Assembly (NCBI RefSeq): GCF_040760075.1
Contig: NZ_CP142884.1
Span: 4,960,001-5,024,000, forward strand
Length of the DNA stretch: 64,000 nucleotides
Source: Sphingobacterium sp. R2
GTDB taxonomy: Bacteria > Bacteroidota > Bacteroidia > Sphingobacteriales > Sphingobacteriaceae
Direction: 5' to 3'
Positions 57,501-64,000 of this stretch are shown in pieces. The position numbers were made by a program, and so were the translations under genes. Under the pieces are notes generated by a model. The model was not told the origin of the DNA and did no database searches. It saw nothing but the letters and a program-made list of their open reading frames with translations. Positions within the stretch are counted from its first letter, which is position 1; each line of letters starts with the position of its first letter.

Positions 57501-58569
57501 TGTTTTTAGGCGATACTACCAGTCTGCTGCGCATAGTACTTATCAGCGGCAGGGTTCGGGCATTGGTCTACATCTGACCAAAGTGCTGGTTGAACTGCAC
57601 GGTGGACAGATACATGCCGAAAATAGAAGTGAATGCAGCGGTAGCCTTTTTGTGATCCGTCTTCCGATGGGCAACACGCATCTGCGGCAGGAAGATCTTG
57701 CTCCAGTTAGACCAACTGATGCATTGACGTTAAAACACGAGAGCCGCCCAGTGTCGGCAACTGACCAACATCCAAAGAACGATTATCAAAAAACAGGCTA
57801 TAAAGTGCTCGTCATTGACGACGACCGCGACATTTTACACTATCTGCAGCAGGAACTTTCACCATCCTACAAAGTACTGCTTGCCGAAAATGGTGGCGAG
57901 GGGTTTCAGCTCGCCCTTGCTGAGGAGCCCGACCTGATTATTTCCGACGTTGCCATGCCATTAATGGATGGCTATATGTTGGTCAAAAAGCTCAAGGGTA
58001 ATAGCACCACCAACCATATTCCTGTGGTGCTACTAACAGCAAAAACCAATCAGGAAGACCGTTTGGAAGGCATTGGTCGCGGCGCAGATGCTTACCTGAC
58101 AAAGCCTTTTATGGTGGATGAGCTTCACCTTGTTATACACAATCTCATCAAAAACCGCATGAAGGTTAAAGGAAAGTTTTCGGGCGCGCAGCAGCAGGAA
58201 GGTAAGGTAAAAACCATCACCTTTAAGTCTAGCGATGAGCAGCTGATGGAACGTATTGTCAAAACAGTGAACCAATACCTGGAGAATTCGGCGTTCAATG
58301 TGCAGTTTCTAGCCGATGAAGTAGGGTTGAGCCGTGTACAGCTGCACCGTAAGGTGAAATCGCTGACGGGTATTTCGACCGGTGAATTTATTCGTAATAT
58401 CCGGTTACAGCAAGCTGAAAAGTTGCTGCTGGAGAAAAAAATGAATATCTCTCAGGTAGCTTATTCGCTCGGATTTACCAATCAGACGCATTTCACTACA
58501 CTATTCAAAAAGATGTATGGATTGAGCCCCACTGAATATATTCAGCGGCATAGCTATAAGGAAAATTAA
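54565..58569 (+). CDS. Hybrid two-component system regulator (HTCS) of the xylan locus
   Basis: 1334 residues from ATG 54565, which begins the signal peptide MRRDLFSIILLL and is preferred over ATG 54532 (11 more residues) and a TTG further up. Domains: two Reg_prop propellers (about 25-690), Y_Y_Y (about 705-770), membrane helix (about 775-797), HisKA with H818 in VSHEIRSP, HATPase_c (NAFKFTPRGG, DTGSGIA, GSGIGLHLTK), receiver with D1128 in SDVAMPLMDG and K in TKPF, and an AraC helix-turn-helix at the C-terminus (SLGFTNQTHFTTLFKKMYG). It should sense a xylan oligosaccharide and activate the two leftward operons. Confidence 0.96.
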   Translation: MRRDLFSIILLLFAFIGYAHGQATRIYDNRDYGFGELSSNLTTSISQDKHGYIWTGTEYGLNKFDGTRFVQYLHDVQDSTSISSNNIIILYLDRDKRLWVGCNNGLQYYDENSDQFVRIHFPDQIAPHITDIIHKKNGHIWVATSGWGIFDIQVSRREALSLPRLNTLVGGMFARSLFEDRMNRVWVAIDRVGVSQVSADQKRARQIVSDLLPMPKGGNYDIVQQHDGKLLFASPSKISRYDPQNNTFEAVEYKSKLQSTVTEIQLSKGRKNHLLISTEGDGLWYLDLEKKPLIAAQAELPNLDNDYRHARIRALLQDRENNLWLGWFQRGLIFIPVQSKQFEFWRISGREKTDQNIISAITRDRQGNIWYAVEREGVFKTDRQGISHQQINTIADINKLEVASDGTIWFSSYDKGLGQIDPVAGQSTLRDICPSRQVKSFALGKNNKIYIATFGSGFVEYDLDTKIAQSYSMNTSSSTKGALANDWIATVLCADDGLIWLGHHKGVSCFDPTTKSFSQQYTAHRLSEQITISLLDDHLGHIWAGTYNGLYQINKKSGSVSIYTTNNGLSSNVITGLGSDKKGNIWCSTFKGINCLNAGSGKIVNYYTGDGLVDRSYNRSVHFQDTQGKIYYGGRQGITSFFPEKIQLQTYPHPVLITNLYVKNQPIKPGMAPSGSVIYKDDLMAANQFFFHSNDDSFTFELSTMDFNSPENVHYEYRIKGINKSWNATLPGVNLITYNNLSSGEHELEIRACKFGIYSPSLMVTLHIQPPWYLSGLAYFVYILLATGIIFLISKYLHERRLERLHAFRLQLFTDVSHEIRSPLTLVMSPIDKLMKNAADPQTRATLQNMNLNAQRILSLVNQLLDIRKLESGHMNLKFCQINAVDYVKQIISIFKDQALSHQIQLSVHNEADDIPIWIEVNSFEKILHNVISNAFKFTPRGGQIAVSLTVQQREKGSEILELVVSDTGSGIATSDLRDVFRRYYQSAAHSTYQRQGSGIGLHLTKVLVELHGGQIHAENRSECSGSLFVIRLPMGNTHLRQEDLAPVRPTDALTLKHESRPVSATDQHPKNDYQKTGYKVLVIDDDRDILHYLQQELSPSYKVLLAENGGEGFQLALAEEPDLIISDVAMPLMDGYMLVKKLKGNSTTNHIPVVLLTAKTNQEDRLEGIGRGADAYLTKPFMVDELHLVIHNLIKNRMKVKGKFSGAQQQEGKVKTITFKSSDEQLMERIVKTVNQYLENSAFNVQFLADEVGLSRVQLHRKVKSLTGISTGEFIRNIRLQQAEKLLLEKKMNISQVAYSLGFTNQTHFTTLFKKMYGLSPTEYIQRHSYKEN

Positions 58570-58684
58570 GCGATGTAATAATCTAAACTATTTTAAAGAT
58601 CAAAAATACCACTATCAGCATAAGAACTTTTAAGAAATTTTCAAAAACTTAGATTCAAGCAGAAGAGTATCCAGCTATTCTTTG

Positions 58685-58725
58685 CGTCATCCAGAGAGAA
58701 TGACGGTAATAAAGCAATCTGGATG
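58685..58725 (+). other. Two mutually exclusive stems downstream of the HTCS gene
   Basis: CGTCAT (58685-58690) can pair with ATGACG (58700-58705), or CATCCAGA (58688-58695) with TCTGGATG (58718-58725); the two stems share bases and cannot form together. No T-run follows. The gap 58570-58803 holds nothing else supported. Confidence 0.4.
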
Positions 58726-58803
58726 GAGCCATTGGAATGAAACAGCAGAAAAAAAAAGTTCGCTTTAAACAGGTCGGCATGAAAAATCGAGCGGGACCTT
58801 ATA

Positions 58804-58834
58804 TTGCAATTAATAACAAATTTATCTAAGTTTG
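58804..58834 (+). promoter_or_regulatory. Promoter of the second ECF sigma gene
   Basis: TTG (58804-58806), 20 bases, TAAGTTTG (58827-58834), an exact fit to the Bacteroidetes consensus. Transcription would start near 58840. This excludes the in-frame TTG at 58832, which lies inside the -7 box, as the start codon of the sigma gene. Confidence 0.65.
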
Positions 58835-58855
58835 TCGTCACCTATTACGACTAAC

Positions 58856-59446
58856 GTGAATCTTAAAAATGAGATCGAATCTAAATATATCCTTCAGCGC
58901 CTACAGCAGGGTGACAGGCAGGTGTTCGACCTTATTTTTAAATCCTATTGGGATCCCCTACTTATCTACCTGTCCAAACTGGTGAAAGACCAGACCGATG
59001 CAGAAGATCTCTTGCAGAATATTTTCGTCAATCTCTGGAACAAAACTCAATCGTCCGAAATACAGGATATCCACGGCTGGTTATATGGGGCTGCCCGTAA
59101 AAGCGCACTTTTCTATCACCGCACTCAAGGCAATCAAAAAAAATTGATTGCATCAATTTTGGAATATATTGACGTTACCGGATTTTCATTGAGCGACCAG
59201 CAGCAAGGTAAAGAGCTGCAGCAGATCATTGACGGTGAAATTGAACGGCTCCCAGCAAAAATGAAAGAGGTATTTCTATTGAGCCGACAGGAACAACTTA
59301 GTTATAAAGAAATTGCAGAACGTCTGGACATCTCTGACCAAACGGTCAAAAAACAGATCAGCAACGCACTGAACATTCTGAGAAATAACCTCAAGAAACA
59401 GGGGCTCTATTCGCTTCTGCTCCTCCTCCTCATCGACTTAAAATAA
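58856..59446 (+). CDS. RNA polymerase sigma-70 factor, ECF family
   Basis: 196 residues from GTG 58856. No ATG stands at the head of the frame; the longer TTG start (58832) is within the promoter. Region 2 at about 15-80 (LVKDQTDAEDLLQNIFVNLWNK) and region 4 at about 120-175 (LPAKMKEVFLLSRQEQLSYKEIAERL, SDQTVKKQISNALNILR). The C-terminal YSLLLLLLIDLK is hydrophobic, common in this subfamily. Next gene is FecR on the same strand, so a sigma-FecR-SusC-SusD operon is formed. Confidence 0.92.
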   Translation: MNLKNEIESKYILQRLQQGDRQVFDLIFKSYWDPLLIYLSKLVKDQTDAEDLLQNIFVNLWNKTQSSEIQDIHGWLYGAARKSALFYHRTQGNQKKLIASILEYIDVTGFSLSDQQQGKELQQIIDGEIERLPAKMKEVFLLSRQEQLSYKEIAERLDISDQTVKKQISNALNILRNNLKKQGLYSLLLLLLIDLK

Positions 59447-59519
59447 AATTCATTATTTTTTAATATTCATCTACCACCAAATACGGTTTGATGCAACTAT
59501 ACTATAAACACTGGCGCTC

Positions 59520-60617
59520 ATGGAACAGAAAAACATTGCGGAAATCTTATTGAAGTACGAACTCGGTATCAGTTCAGCGGAGGAAAACCAGCTGATAGAA
59601 TCGTGGTACGAAGCGCAGCAAGCTGTAGAATGGGAACTGGATAGCGCCGAGCAGGAAGATCGTAAAAATACCATACTCCTTCAAATCCAACAGCAGCTTG
59701 ATGCAAAGCCGGCCTCGCGCAGACCATTGTACCAAAGGGCGGCTTGGATCAGCGCTGCTGCTGCCGTCCTGCTGATTGCTTTTGCGTTACTTTTTATCCC
59801 GCGTGGACAGTCGCATCGCGATACCCTAGCCGCGATAGATCAATTCAAACCCGGACAAGAAAAGGCCATACTGAAATTGGAAGACGGGTCAAGCATCGTA
59901 CTCAAGGGAGGCAAATCGGGTGTTAAGATCGTCAACGGAACAGCCGTCTATTTAGATGGATCGCCTATCAGCGCTCTGGAATTGCAATCGCGCAAATTGA
60001 CCGTTGAAGTTCCCAGGGGTGGTCAATATCAGGTTAACCTGCCCGATGGCAGTAAAGTATGGCTGAATGCTGCATCGACAATCAGCTATCCAATGCAATT
60101 TGCTGCCGACAAACGGGAAGTCTTGTTAACAGGTGAAGCTTATTTTGAAGTAAACAAAAATCCACATAAACCCTTTATCGTGAAATCCAGAAACCAGGAA
60201 GTAAAGGTATTGGGCACCACATTTAACATCAACAGTTATGACAACCGCGAGTTTGTTGAAACTACACTGCTTGAAGGTTCGGTCGATGTAAATCAACGCC
60301 TGCTTGTACCCGGACAGCGATCGCTCATCTCCAAGACATCGATCCAGATTCTACCGGCCAATATCGAAGCAGCGACGGCTTGGAAGAAAGGATATTTCCT
60401 ATTTGACAACGAACGGCTCGATGCCATTTTGGCTACACTTTCAAGGTGGTACAATGTAGATTTTGAATATCAAGACTCCGCTACGCAACAGCTTGTGTTT
60501 TGGGGATCTATCGACAAAAATCAATCATTGACCAAAACGCTTACCTTTTTGGAAAGCACCGGTCAATTAAACTTTGACTATCGTGACGGCAAAATAGCTG
60601 TTCACAAAATTAAATAA
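59520..60617 (+). CDS. FecR family anti-sigma factor
   Basis: 365 residues: cytoplasmic sigma-binding part (1 to about 72), membrane helix (about 75-95, AAWISAAAAVLLIAFALLFI), periplasmic FecR domain with VPRGGQYQVNLPDGSKVWLNAASTISYP and LLTGEAYFEV, and a C-terminal STN-contact domain with FDNERLDAILATLSRWYNV. It lies 73 bases after the sigma gene and 55 before SusC. It should control the sigma factor at 58856 in response to the SusC at 60673. Confidence 0.95.
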   Translation: MEQKNIAEILLKYELGISSAEENQLIESWYEAQQAVEWELDSAEQEDRKNTILLQIQQQLDAKPASRRPLYQRAAWISAAAAVLLIAFALLFIPRGQSHRDTLAAIDQFKPGQEKAILKLEDGSSIVLKGGKSGVKIVNGTAVYLDGSPISALELQSRKLTVEVPRGGQYQVNLPDGSKVWLNAASTISYPMQFAADKREVLLTGEAYFEVNKNPHKPFIVKSRNQEVKVLGTTFNINSYDNREFVETTLLEGSVDVNQRLLVPGQRSLISKTSIQILPANIEAATAWKKGYFLFDNERLDAILATLSRWYNVDFEYQDSATQQLVFWGSIDKNQSLTKTLTFLESTGQLNFDYRDGKIAVHKIK

Positions 60618-60672
60618 CGAAGCCTTTTTTTTACACAGAAATCTAAACACATTAACCTAAATCACAGACCCG

Positions 60673-63600
60673 ATGAATCGTCTAAAAAACTTGCTCTTGG
60701 TCACGTCGCTTCTTGCTGGTAGCACAGTCGTTGGTCAACAGCTCAATTATCAGGGAAAACCGACGCTCAAAGAACTTTTTTCAACCATCCGACAACAGAC
60801 AGGCTATAACATCATTGCGTCTGGCAATCAGATCGACCTCAATACCGTTGTCAAAGTTCAGGCAAAGGATAAAGCCTTGCGGGATGTTCTTGATGAAGCC
60901 TTTAAGGATTTACCGTTCACCTTTAAAATCGTTGGAAGAGAGATCACCATTCTTCCACGGGAGAAAAGCGGCCAACAGCATCAAAAACAACAGCAACCTG
61001 CGAAACAGCTTTTGTTGAACGGAACTGTACGGGACAAATCCGGCCCAGTAGAATTGGTAACCGTTTACAACAAAAGCAACGACAAAGTCACTTTCACCAA
61101 TGATAAAGGCGCTTTTAAGATCGAGCGGACCAATCATACCGACACCTTGGTTTTCAGTTCCGTTGGTTACGAAGAGAGGCAACTTGCTGTAGCCCCAAGC
61201 CAAAGCATCATAAACATGCAGCTTTTGCAGACCCAAAACCTGCTTGATGAAGTCAGCGTACTGTCCTATGGGCAGGAGGTATCCAAACGGTTGAATACAG
61301 GTTCGACCGCTAGCGTCACTGCGGCCACCATTGAGAAAACACCGACAGCAGACCCGCTCATTGCACTCCAAAATCGGGTTCCTGGTATGATGATCAATAC
61401 CCTAAATGGCCTTCCCGGCATACAGACTCAGGTGCAAATCCGGGGCATCAATACGGTCAATCAGGATGGCCAAGCGCGACAACCCTTGTACATTGTTGAT
61501 GGTATTCCTTTTAATAGCAGTTCACTGGCCTATATCGGTGCAAATGGCCTCACCTCTTCCTATTTAGGTGAAAGTCCTTTTAAAAGTATCGACCCCAGCA
61601 CGATTGCCGGCATTGAAGTACTTAAAGATGCTGATGCTACCGCGATCTATGGTGCCCGGGGTGCCAATGGTGTGATCCTGATCACCACCAAACGCGGTAA
61701 GCCCGGTCGTCCCACCATCAGTGCTGATTATTACCATAGTTTTGGCTCTATCGCTAACTATGTAAAAATGCTCAATACCGCCCAATATCTGGAGATGCGA
61801 CGTGAGGCTGCAAAAAACGACGGTATTGAACTCACGCCCAATGATTACCCTGACCTGCTGAAATGGAGCCAAACGGAGGACCACGACTGGCAAAAAGAAT
61901 ATTTTGGCAATGTCGCCCATACATCCAATGCTGAATTATCCCTATCGGGGGGATCATCGGGTTTCAACTACCTGCTTGGCGGTGGATTTAGGCGTGAAAA
62001 CACTGTATATCAAAAGAAAAACGGTCTTTCCGTCGGTAACTTCCGAAGCAACCTCGACTACCACAGTAACGACGGCAAATTTAAAGCTTCCCTTTCGGCG
62101 AGCTATGCCACGGATAAAAACGAAGTCATTCCACTATCGTTTACCAACTTTCAGAGCCTGCCTCCAAATTTCTCCCTTTACGATGCTGATGGAAAATTAA
62201 ATTGGACGATAGATAACCCTATTGCTGCGCTGGAGCGTACGGTTGAAAATAGAACTAAAAATTTAATCAGCAATATTGCGCTGAGCTATGAGTTGTTACC
62301 TAATCTTGTAGCCAAAATCAATACCGGTTATACCCGCATGAAAATGGACCAGCTCGCGATCAATCCACGGAGATCATTCAGACCATCCGAAAACATCTTG
62401 GGCAACAACACTTTTACCAAGGCTAGCACGGCTACCTTTAATTTTGAGCCTCAGCTGAATTATGATCTTATCGTGGGGCGCAGTTCATTTCGTGCCCTTC
62501 TTGGGGGTACTTATATCCATCGCGGTAACTCGGCAATTACCACAAGTGGAAACGGCTATACAGACGATAGTCAGATTAGAGACATCCATGCCGCACCAAT
62601 CATCAATATCGAACCCAAGGATACTCAGTACCGTTTCCTTTCGGGATTTGCTCGTGTGGGATGGACGTTTGACCAAAAATATGTCGTCAATGCAACCGTC
62701 AGACGTGACGGCTCTTCCCGTTTTGGTCCTGGAAAAAAATATGGTAACTTTTGGTCTGTCGGTACAGCGTGGATCCTAAGCGAAGAGAGCTGGTTAAAGG
62801 ATAATCAGTTTGGCTTGAGTTTTGCCAAATTGCGCGGCAGCTATGGTTTGACAGGTAATGATAATATTGGCGACTATTCCTATTTCGTGAATTACGAACG
62901 TATATTTGACAATTACCAAGGGCAGGGCTATCTTCCTAAGAACCCATTCAATGCAAATTATCAGTGGGAAGTCAACAAGAAGCTTGACCTTGCTGCTGAA
63001 ATAGGCTTCTTGAAAGACCGCATCATCTTTGAAGCAAACTATTACCGCAATCGGTCGGGCAATCAATTAGTTGGCTATGGATTACCTACTCAGGTGGGTT
63101 TTAGTTCGGTCAACCAAAACCTAGATGCCAATGTACAGAATAGCGGCTGGGAATTTAGTCTGCAGACCACGCCGATCAACACCTTGGCCTTCACCTGGAA
63201 GACAAACTTTACCATGAGCATCAACCGCAACAAGCTCTTGTCTTATCCCAACCTTGCAAGCTCTTCCAACAGCCTAACCTATCAGATCGGTAAACCATTA
63301 AATCTGATCTGGGGGTATGAATATCTTGGAATCAATGCTGCGGATGGGCAACCGCAATTCCGCGATGTGAATGGCGACGGTTTTATCAGTTTTCCAGATG
63401 ACTATGTCCCTCTAGCAAACAATATTCCGACATTCTTTGGTGGCTTTGGCAACTCGTTCAATTATAAAAACTTTGATCTAGACATCTTTTTAAGTTTCAA
63501 AAAGAACACACATATTTATAATTATCCATTTACGAGTGCCGGAAGTGTTATCAATGCCCCTGCAATTGTCTTGGACAGATGGCAACATCCGGGTGAGGAT

Positions 63601-63882
63601 GCTAAATTTCCTGCTTATACCACCAACTCCAGCACCATGTCCAATTACAATTCATCGGGTGCCAATTTTGTGGACGGGTCGTACATCCGCTTAAGCAATA
63701 TTACCCTCAGCTACTCGGTACCGGGTAAAATGCTTGAGAAGCTAAAACTTAAAAACCTACGCGCCTATGTCACTGGAGCCAATCTACTGACCATCACCAG
63801 TTATAAGAGTACAGATCCAGAAACCGGCGTGGACATGCCGATGCTGCGCACGTTTACGTTAGGATTACGGACTTCATTTTAA
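60673..63882 (+). CDS. SusC/RagA family TonB-linked outer membrane protein with STN domain
   Basis: 1069 residues: signal peptide (about 1-21), STN domain (about 28-97, LKELFSTIRQQTGYNIIA, FTFKIVGREITILP), CarboxypepD_reg-like domain (about 115-190), plug with GIEVLKDADATAIYGARGANGVILITTKRGK (about 315-345), and a barrel ending in LRTSF. The STN domain and the FecR upstream make it a signalling importer. The substrate cannot be told from the part of the locus in view. Confidence 0.96.
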   Translation: MNRLKNLLLVTSLLAGSTVVGQQLNYQGKPTLKELFSTIRQQTGYNIIASGNQIDLNTVVKVQAKDKALRDVLDEAFKDLPFTFKIVGREITILPREKSGQQHQKQQQPAKQLLLNGTVRDKSGPVELVTVYNKSNDKVTFTNDKGAFKIERTNHTDTLVFSSVGYEERQLAVAPSQSIINMQLLQTQNLLDEVSVLSYGQEVSKRLNTGSTASVTAATIEKTPTADPLIALQNRVPGMMINTLNGLPGIQTQVQIRGINTVNQDGQARQPLYIVDGIPFNSSSLAYIGANGLTSSYLGESPFKSIDPSTIAGIEVLKDADATAIYGARGANGVILITTKRGKPGRPTISADYYHSFGSIANYVKMLNTAQYLEMRREAAKNDGIELTPNDYPDLLKWSQTEDHDWQKEYFGNVAHTSNAELSLSGGSSGFNYLLGGGFRRENTVYQKKNGLSVGNFRSNLDYHSNDGKFKASLSASYATDKNEVIPLSFTNFQSLPPNFSLYDADGKLNWTIDNPIAALERTVENRTKNLISNIALSYELLPNLVAKINTGYTRMKMDQLAINPRRSFRPSENILGNNTFTKASTATFNFEPQLNYDLIVGRSSFRALLGGTYIHRGNSAITTSGNGYTDDSQIRDIHAAPIINIEPKDTQYRFLSGFARVGWTFDQKYVVNATVRRDGSSRFGPGKKYGNFWSVGTAWILSEESWLKDNQFGLSFAKLRGSYGLTGNDNIGDYSYFVNYERIFDNYQGQGYLPKNPFNANYQWEVNKKLDLAAEIGFLKDRIIFEANYYRNRSGNQLVGYGLPTQVGFSSVNQNLDANVQNSGWEFSLQTTPINTLAFTWKTNFTMSINRNKLLSYPNLASSSNSLTYQIGKPLNLIWGYEYLGINAADGQPQFRDVNGDGFISFPDDYVPLANNIPTFFGGFGNSFNYKNFDLDIFLSFKKNTHIYNYPFTSAGSVINAPAIVLDRWQHPGEDAKFPAYTTNSSTMSNYNSSGANFVDGSYIRLSNITLSYSVPGKMLEKLKLKNLRAYVTGANLLTITSYKSTDPETGVDMPMLRTFTLGLRTSF

Positions 63883-63900
63883 ACCATTTAGACTACGGAC

Positions 63901-64000
63901 ATGAAAACCAACTATATCAAATTATTGAGCTTCCTTTTACCTGTTGCCTTAGGTATGAGCAGTTGCAACAAACTGCTGGAGGTGACACCAAAATATATCT
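63901..64000 (+). CDS. SusD/RagB family lipoprotein, 3' truncated by the window end
   Basis: Only 33 codons are in the window, starting at ATG 63901, 18 bases after the SusC stop. The visible part is a lipoprotein signal with lipobox MSSC followed by NKLLEVTPK, the usual start of a mature SusD protein. The identity rests on this and on its place after SusC. Confidence 0.85.
   Translation, partial: MKTNYIKLLSFLLPVALGMSSCNKLLEVTPKYI

Noticed and set aside
58641..58841. 66-codon minus-strand frame before the second sigma gene
   Set aside because: It covers the sigma promoter on the opposite strand and is of low-complexity Phe/Leu composition.
60910..61371. 153-codon minus-strand open frame
   Set aside because: Antisense inside the STN and plug region of the last SusC.
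1..64000. tRNA, rRNA, CRISPR, insertion sequences, integrases
   Set aside because: None was recognised on reading either strand; the coding space is almost fully taken by the genes listed.

Overview
The window looks like a chromosomal segment of a Bacteroidetes bacterium, most likely Sphingobacterium or a close relative. The reasons are four SusC/SusD pairs, ECF sigma/FecR pairs, two very large hybrid two-component regulators (HTCS), a lipoprotein-type TamA (TamL) beside TamB, and promoters of the Bacteroidetes type (TTG, about 19-20 bases, TAnnTTTG) in place of Shine-Dalgarno-led genes. No rRNA, tRNA, CRISPR array, transposase or phage gene was recognised.

Layout. (1) 2-433: 3' end of a DUF2383 four-helix-bundle gene with a strong terminator. 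(2) 624-11983: a leftward operon FecR - SusC (with STN domain) - SusD - TlpA-like thioredoxin - alpha/beta hydrolase - two-lobed retropepsin-like protein, with its ECF sigma factor divergent at 11393. It carries no carbohydrate enzyme, so its substrate is open. (3) 12196-28270: a beta-1,4-galactan utilisation locus, all leftward: HTCS regulator, clan GH-A enzyme (GH147-like), SusC, SusD, SusE, GH53 endo-galactanase lipoprotein and GH2 beta-galactosidase. (4) 28271-40268: a housekeeping and stress block with a small membrane protein, a PRC-barrel protein, a short hypothetical gene, overlapping tamB-tamL, CsbD, a YihY/BrkB membrane protein and a second DUF2383 gene. (5) 40464-58569: a glucuronoxylan-oligosaccharide locus with an esterase, SusD, SusC, GH43, GH67 and GH115 leftward, and its HTCS regulator divergent on the right. 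(6) 58856-64000: a second ECF sigma - FecR - SusC (STN) - SusD set, cut by the window end.

How it works together. In the galactan locus the surface GH53 should cut galactan, SusC/D/E import the pieces, and the GH2 and GH-A enzymes finish them in the periplasm, with the HTCS sensing an oligosaccharide. In the xylan locus GH67 and GH115 remove (methyl)glucuronic acid, the SGNH esterase removes acyl groups and GH43 releases xylose or arabinose. No endoxylanase is present, which suggests a scavenger of pre-cut oligosaccharides or an enzyme encoded elsewhere. The two sigma/FecR loci would be switched on by trans-envelope signalling through the STN domain of their own SusC.

The least expected items are a 52-codon ORF fused by a TGATG overlap to the GH67 gene, a 15-base motif shared by the two control regions of the xylan locus, a leftward terminator at 28540-28566 with no leftward gene to serve, a promoter that excludes the longest start of the second sigma factor, and a duplicated retropepsin-like protein in the SusC/D operon.
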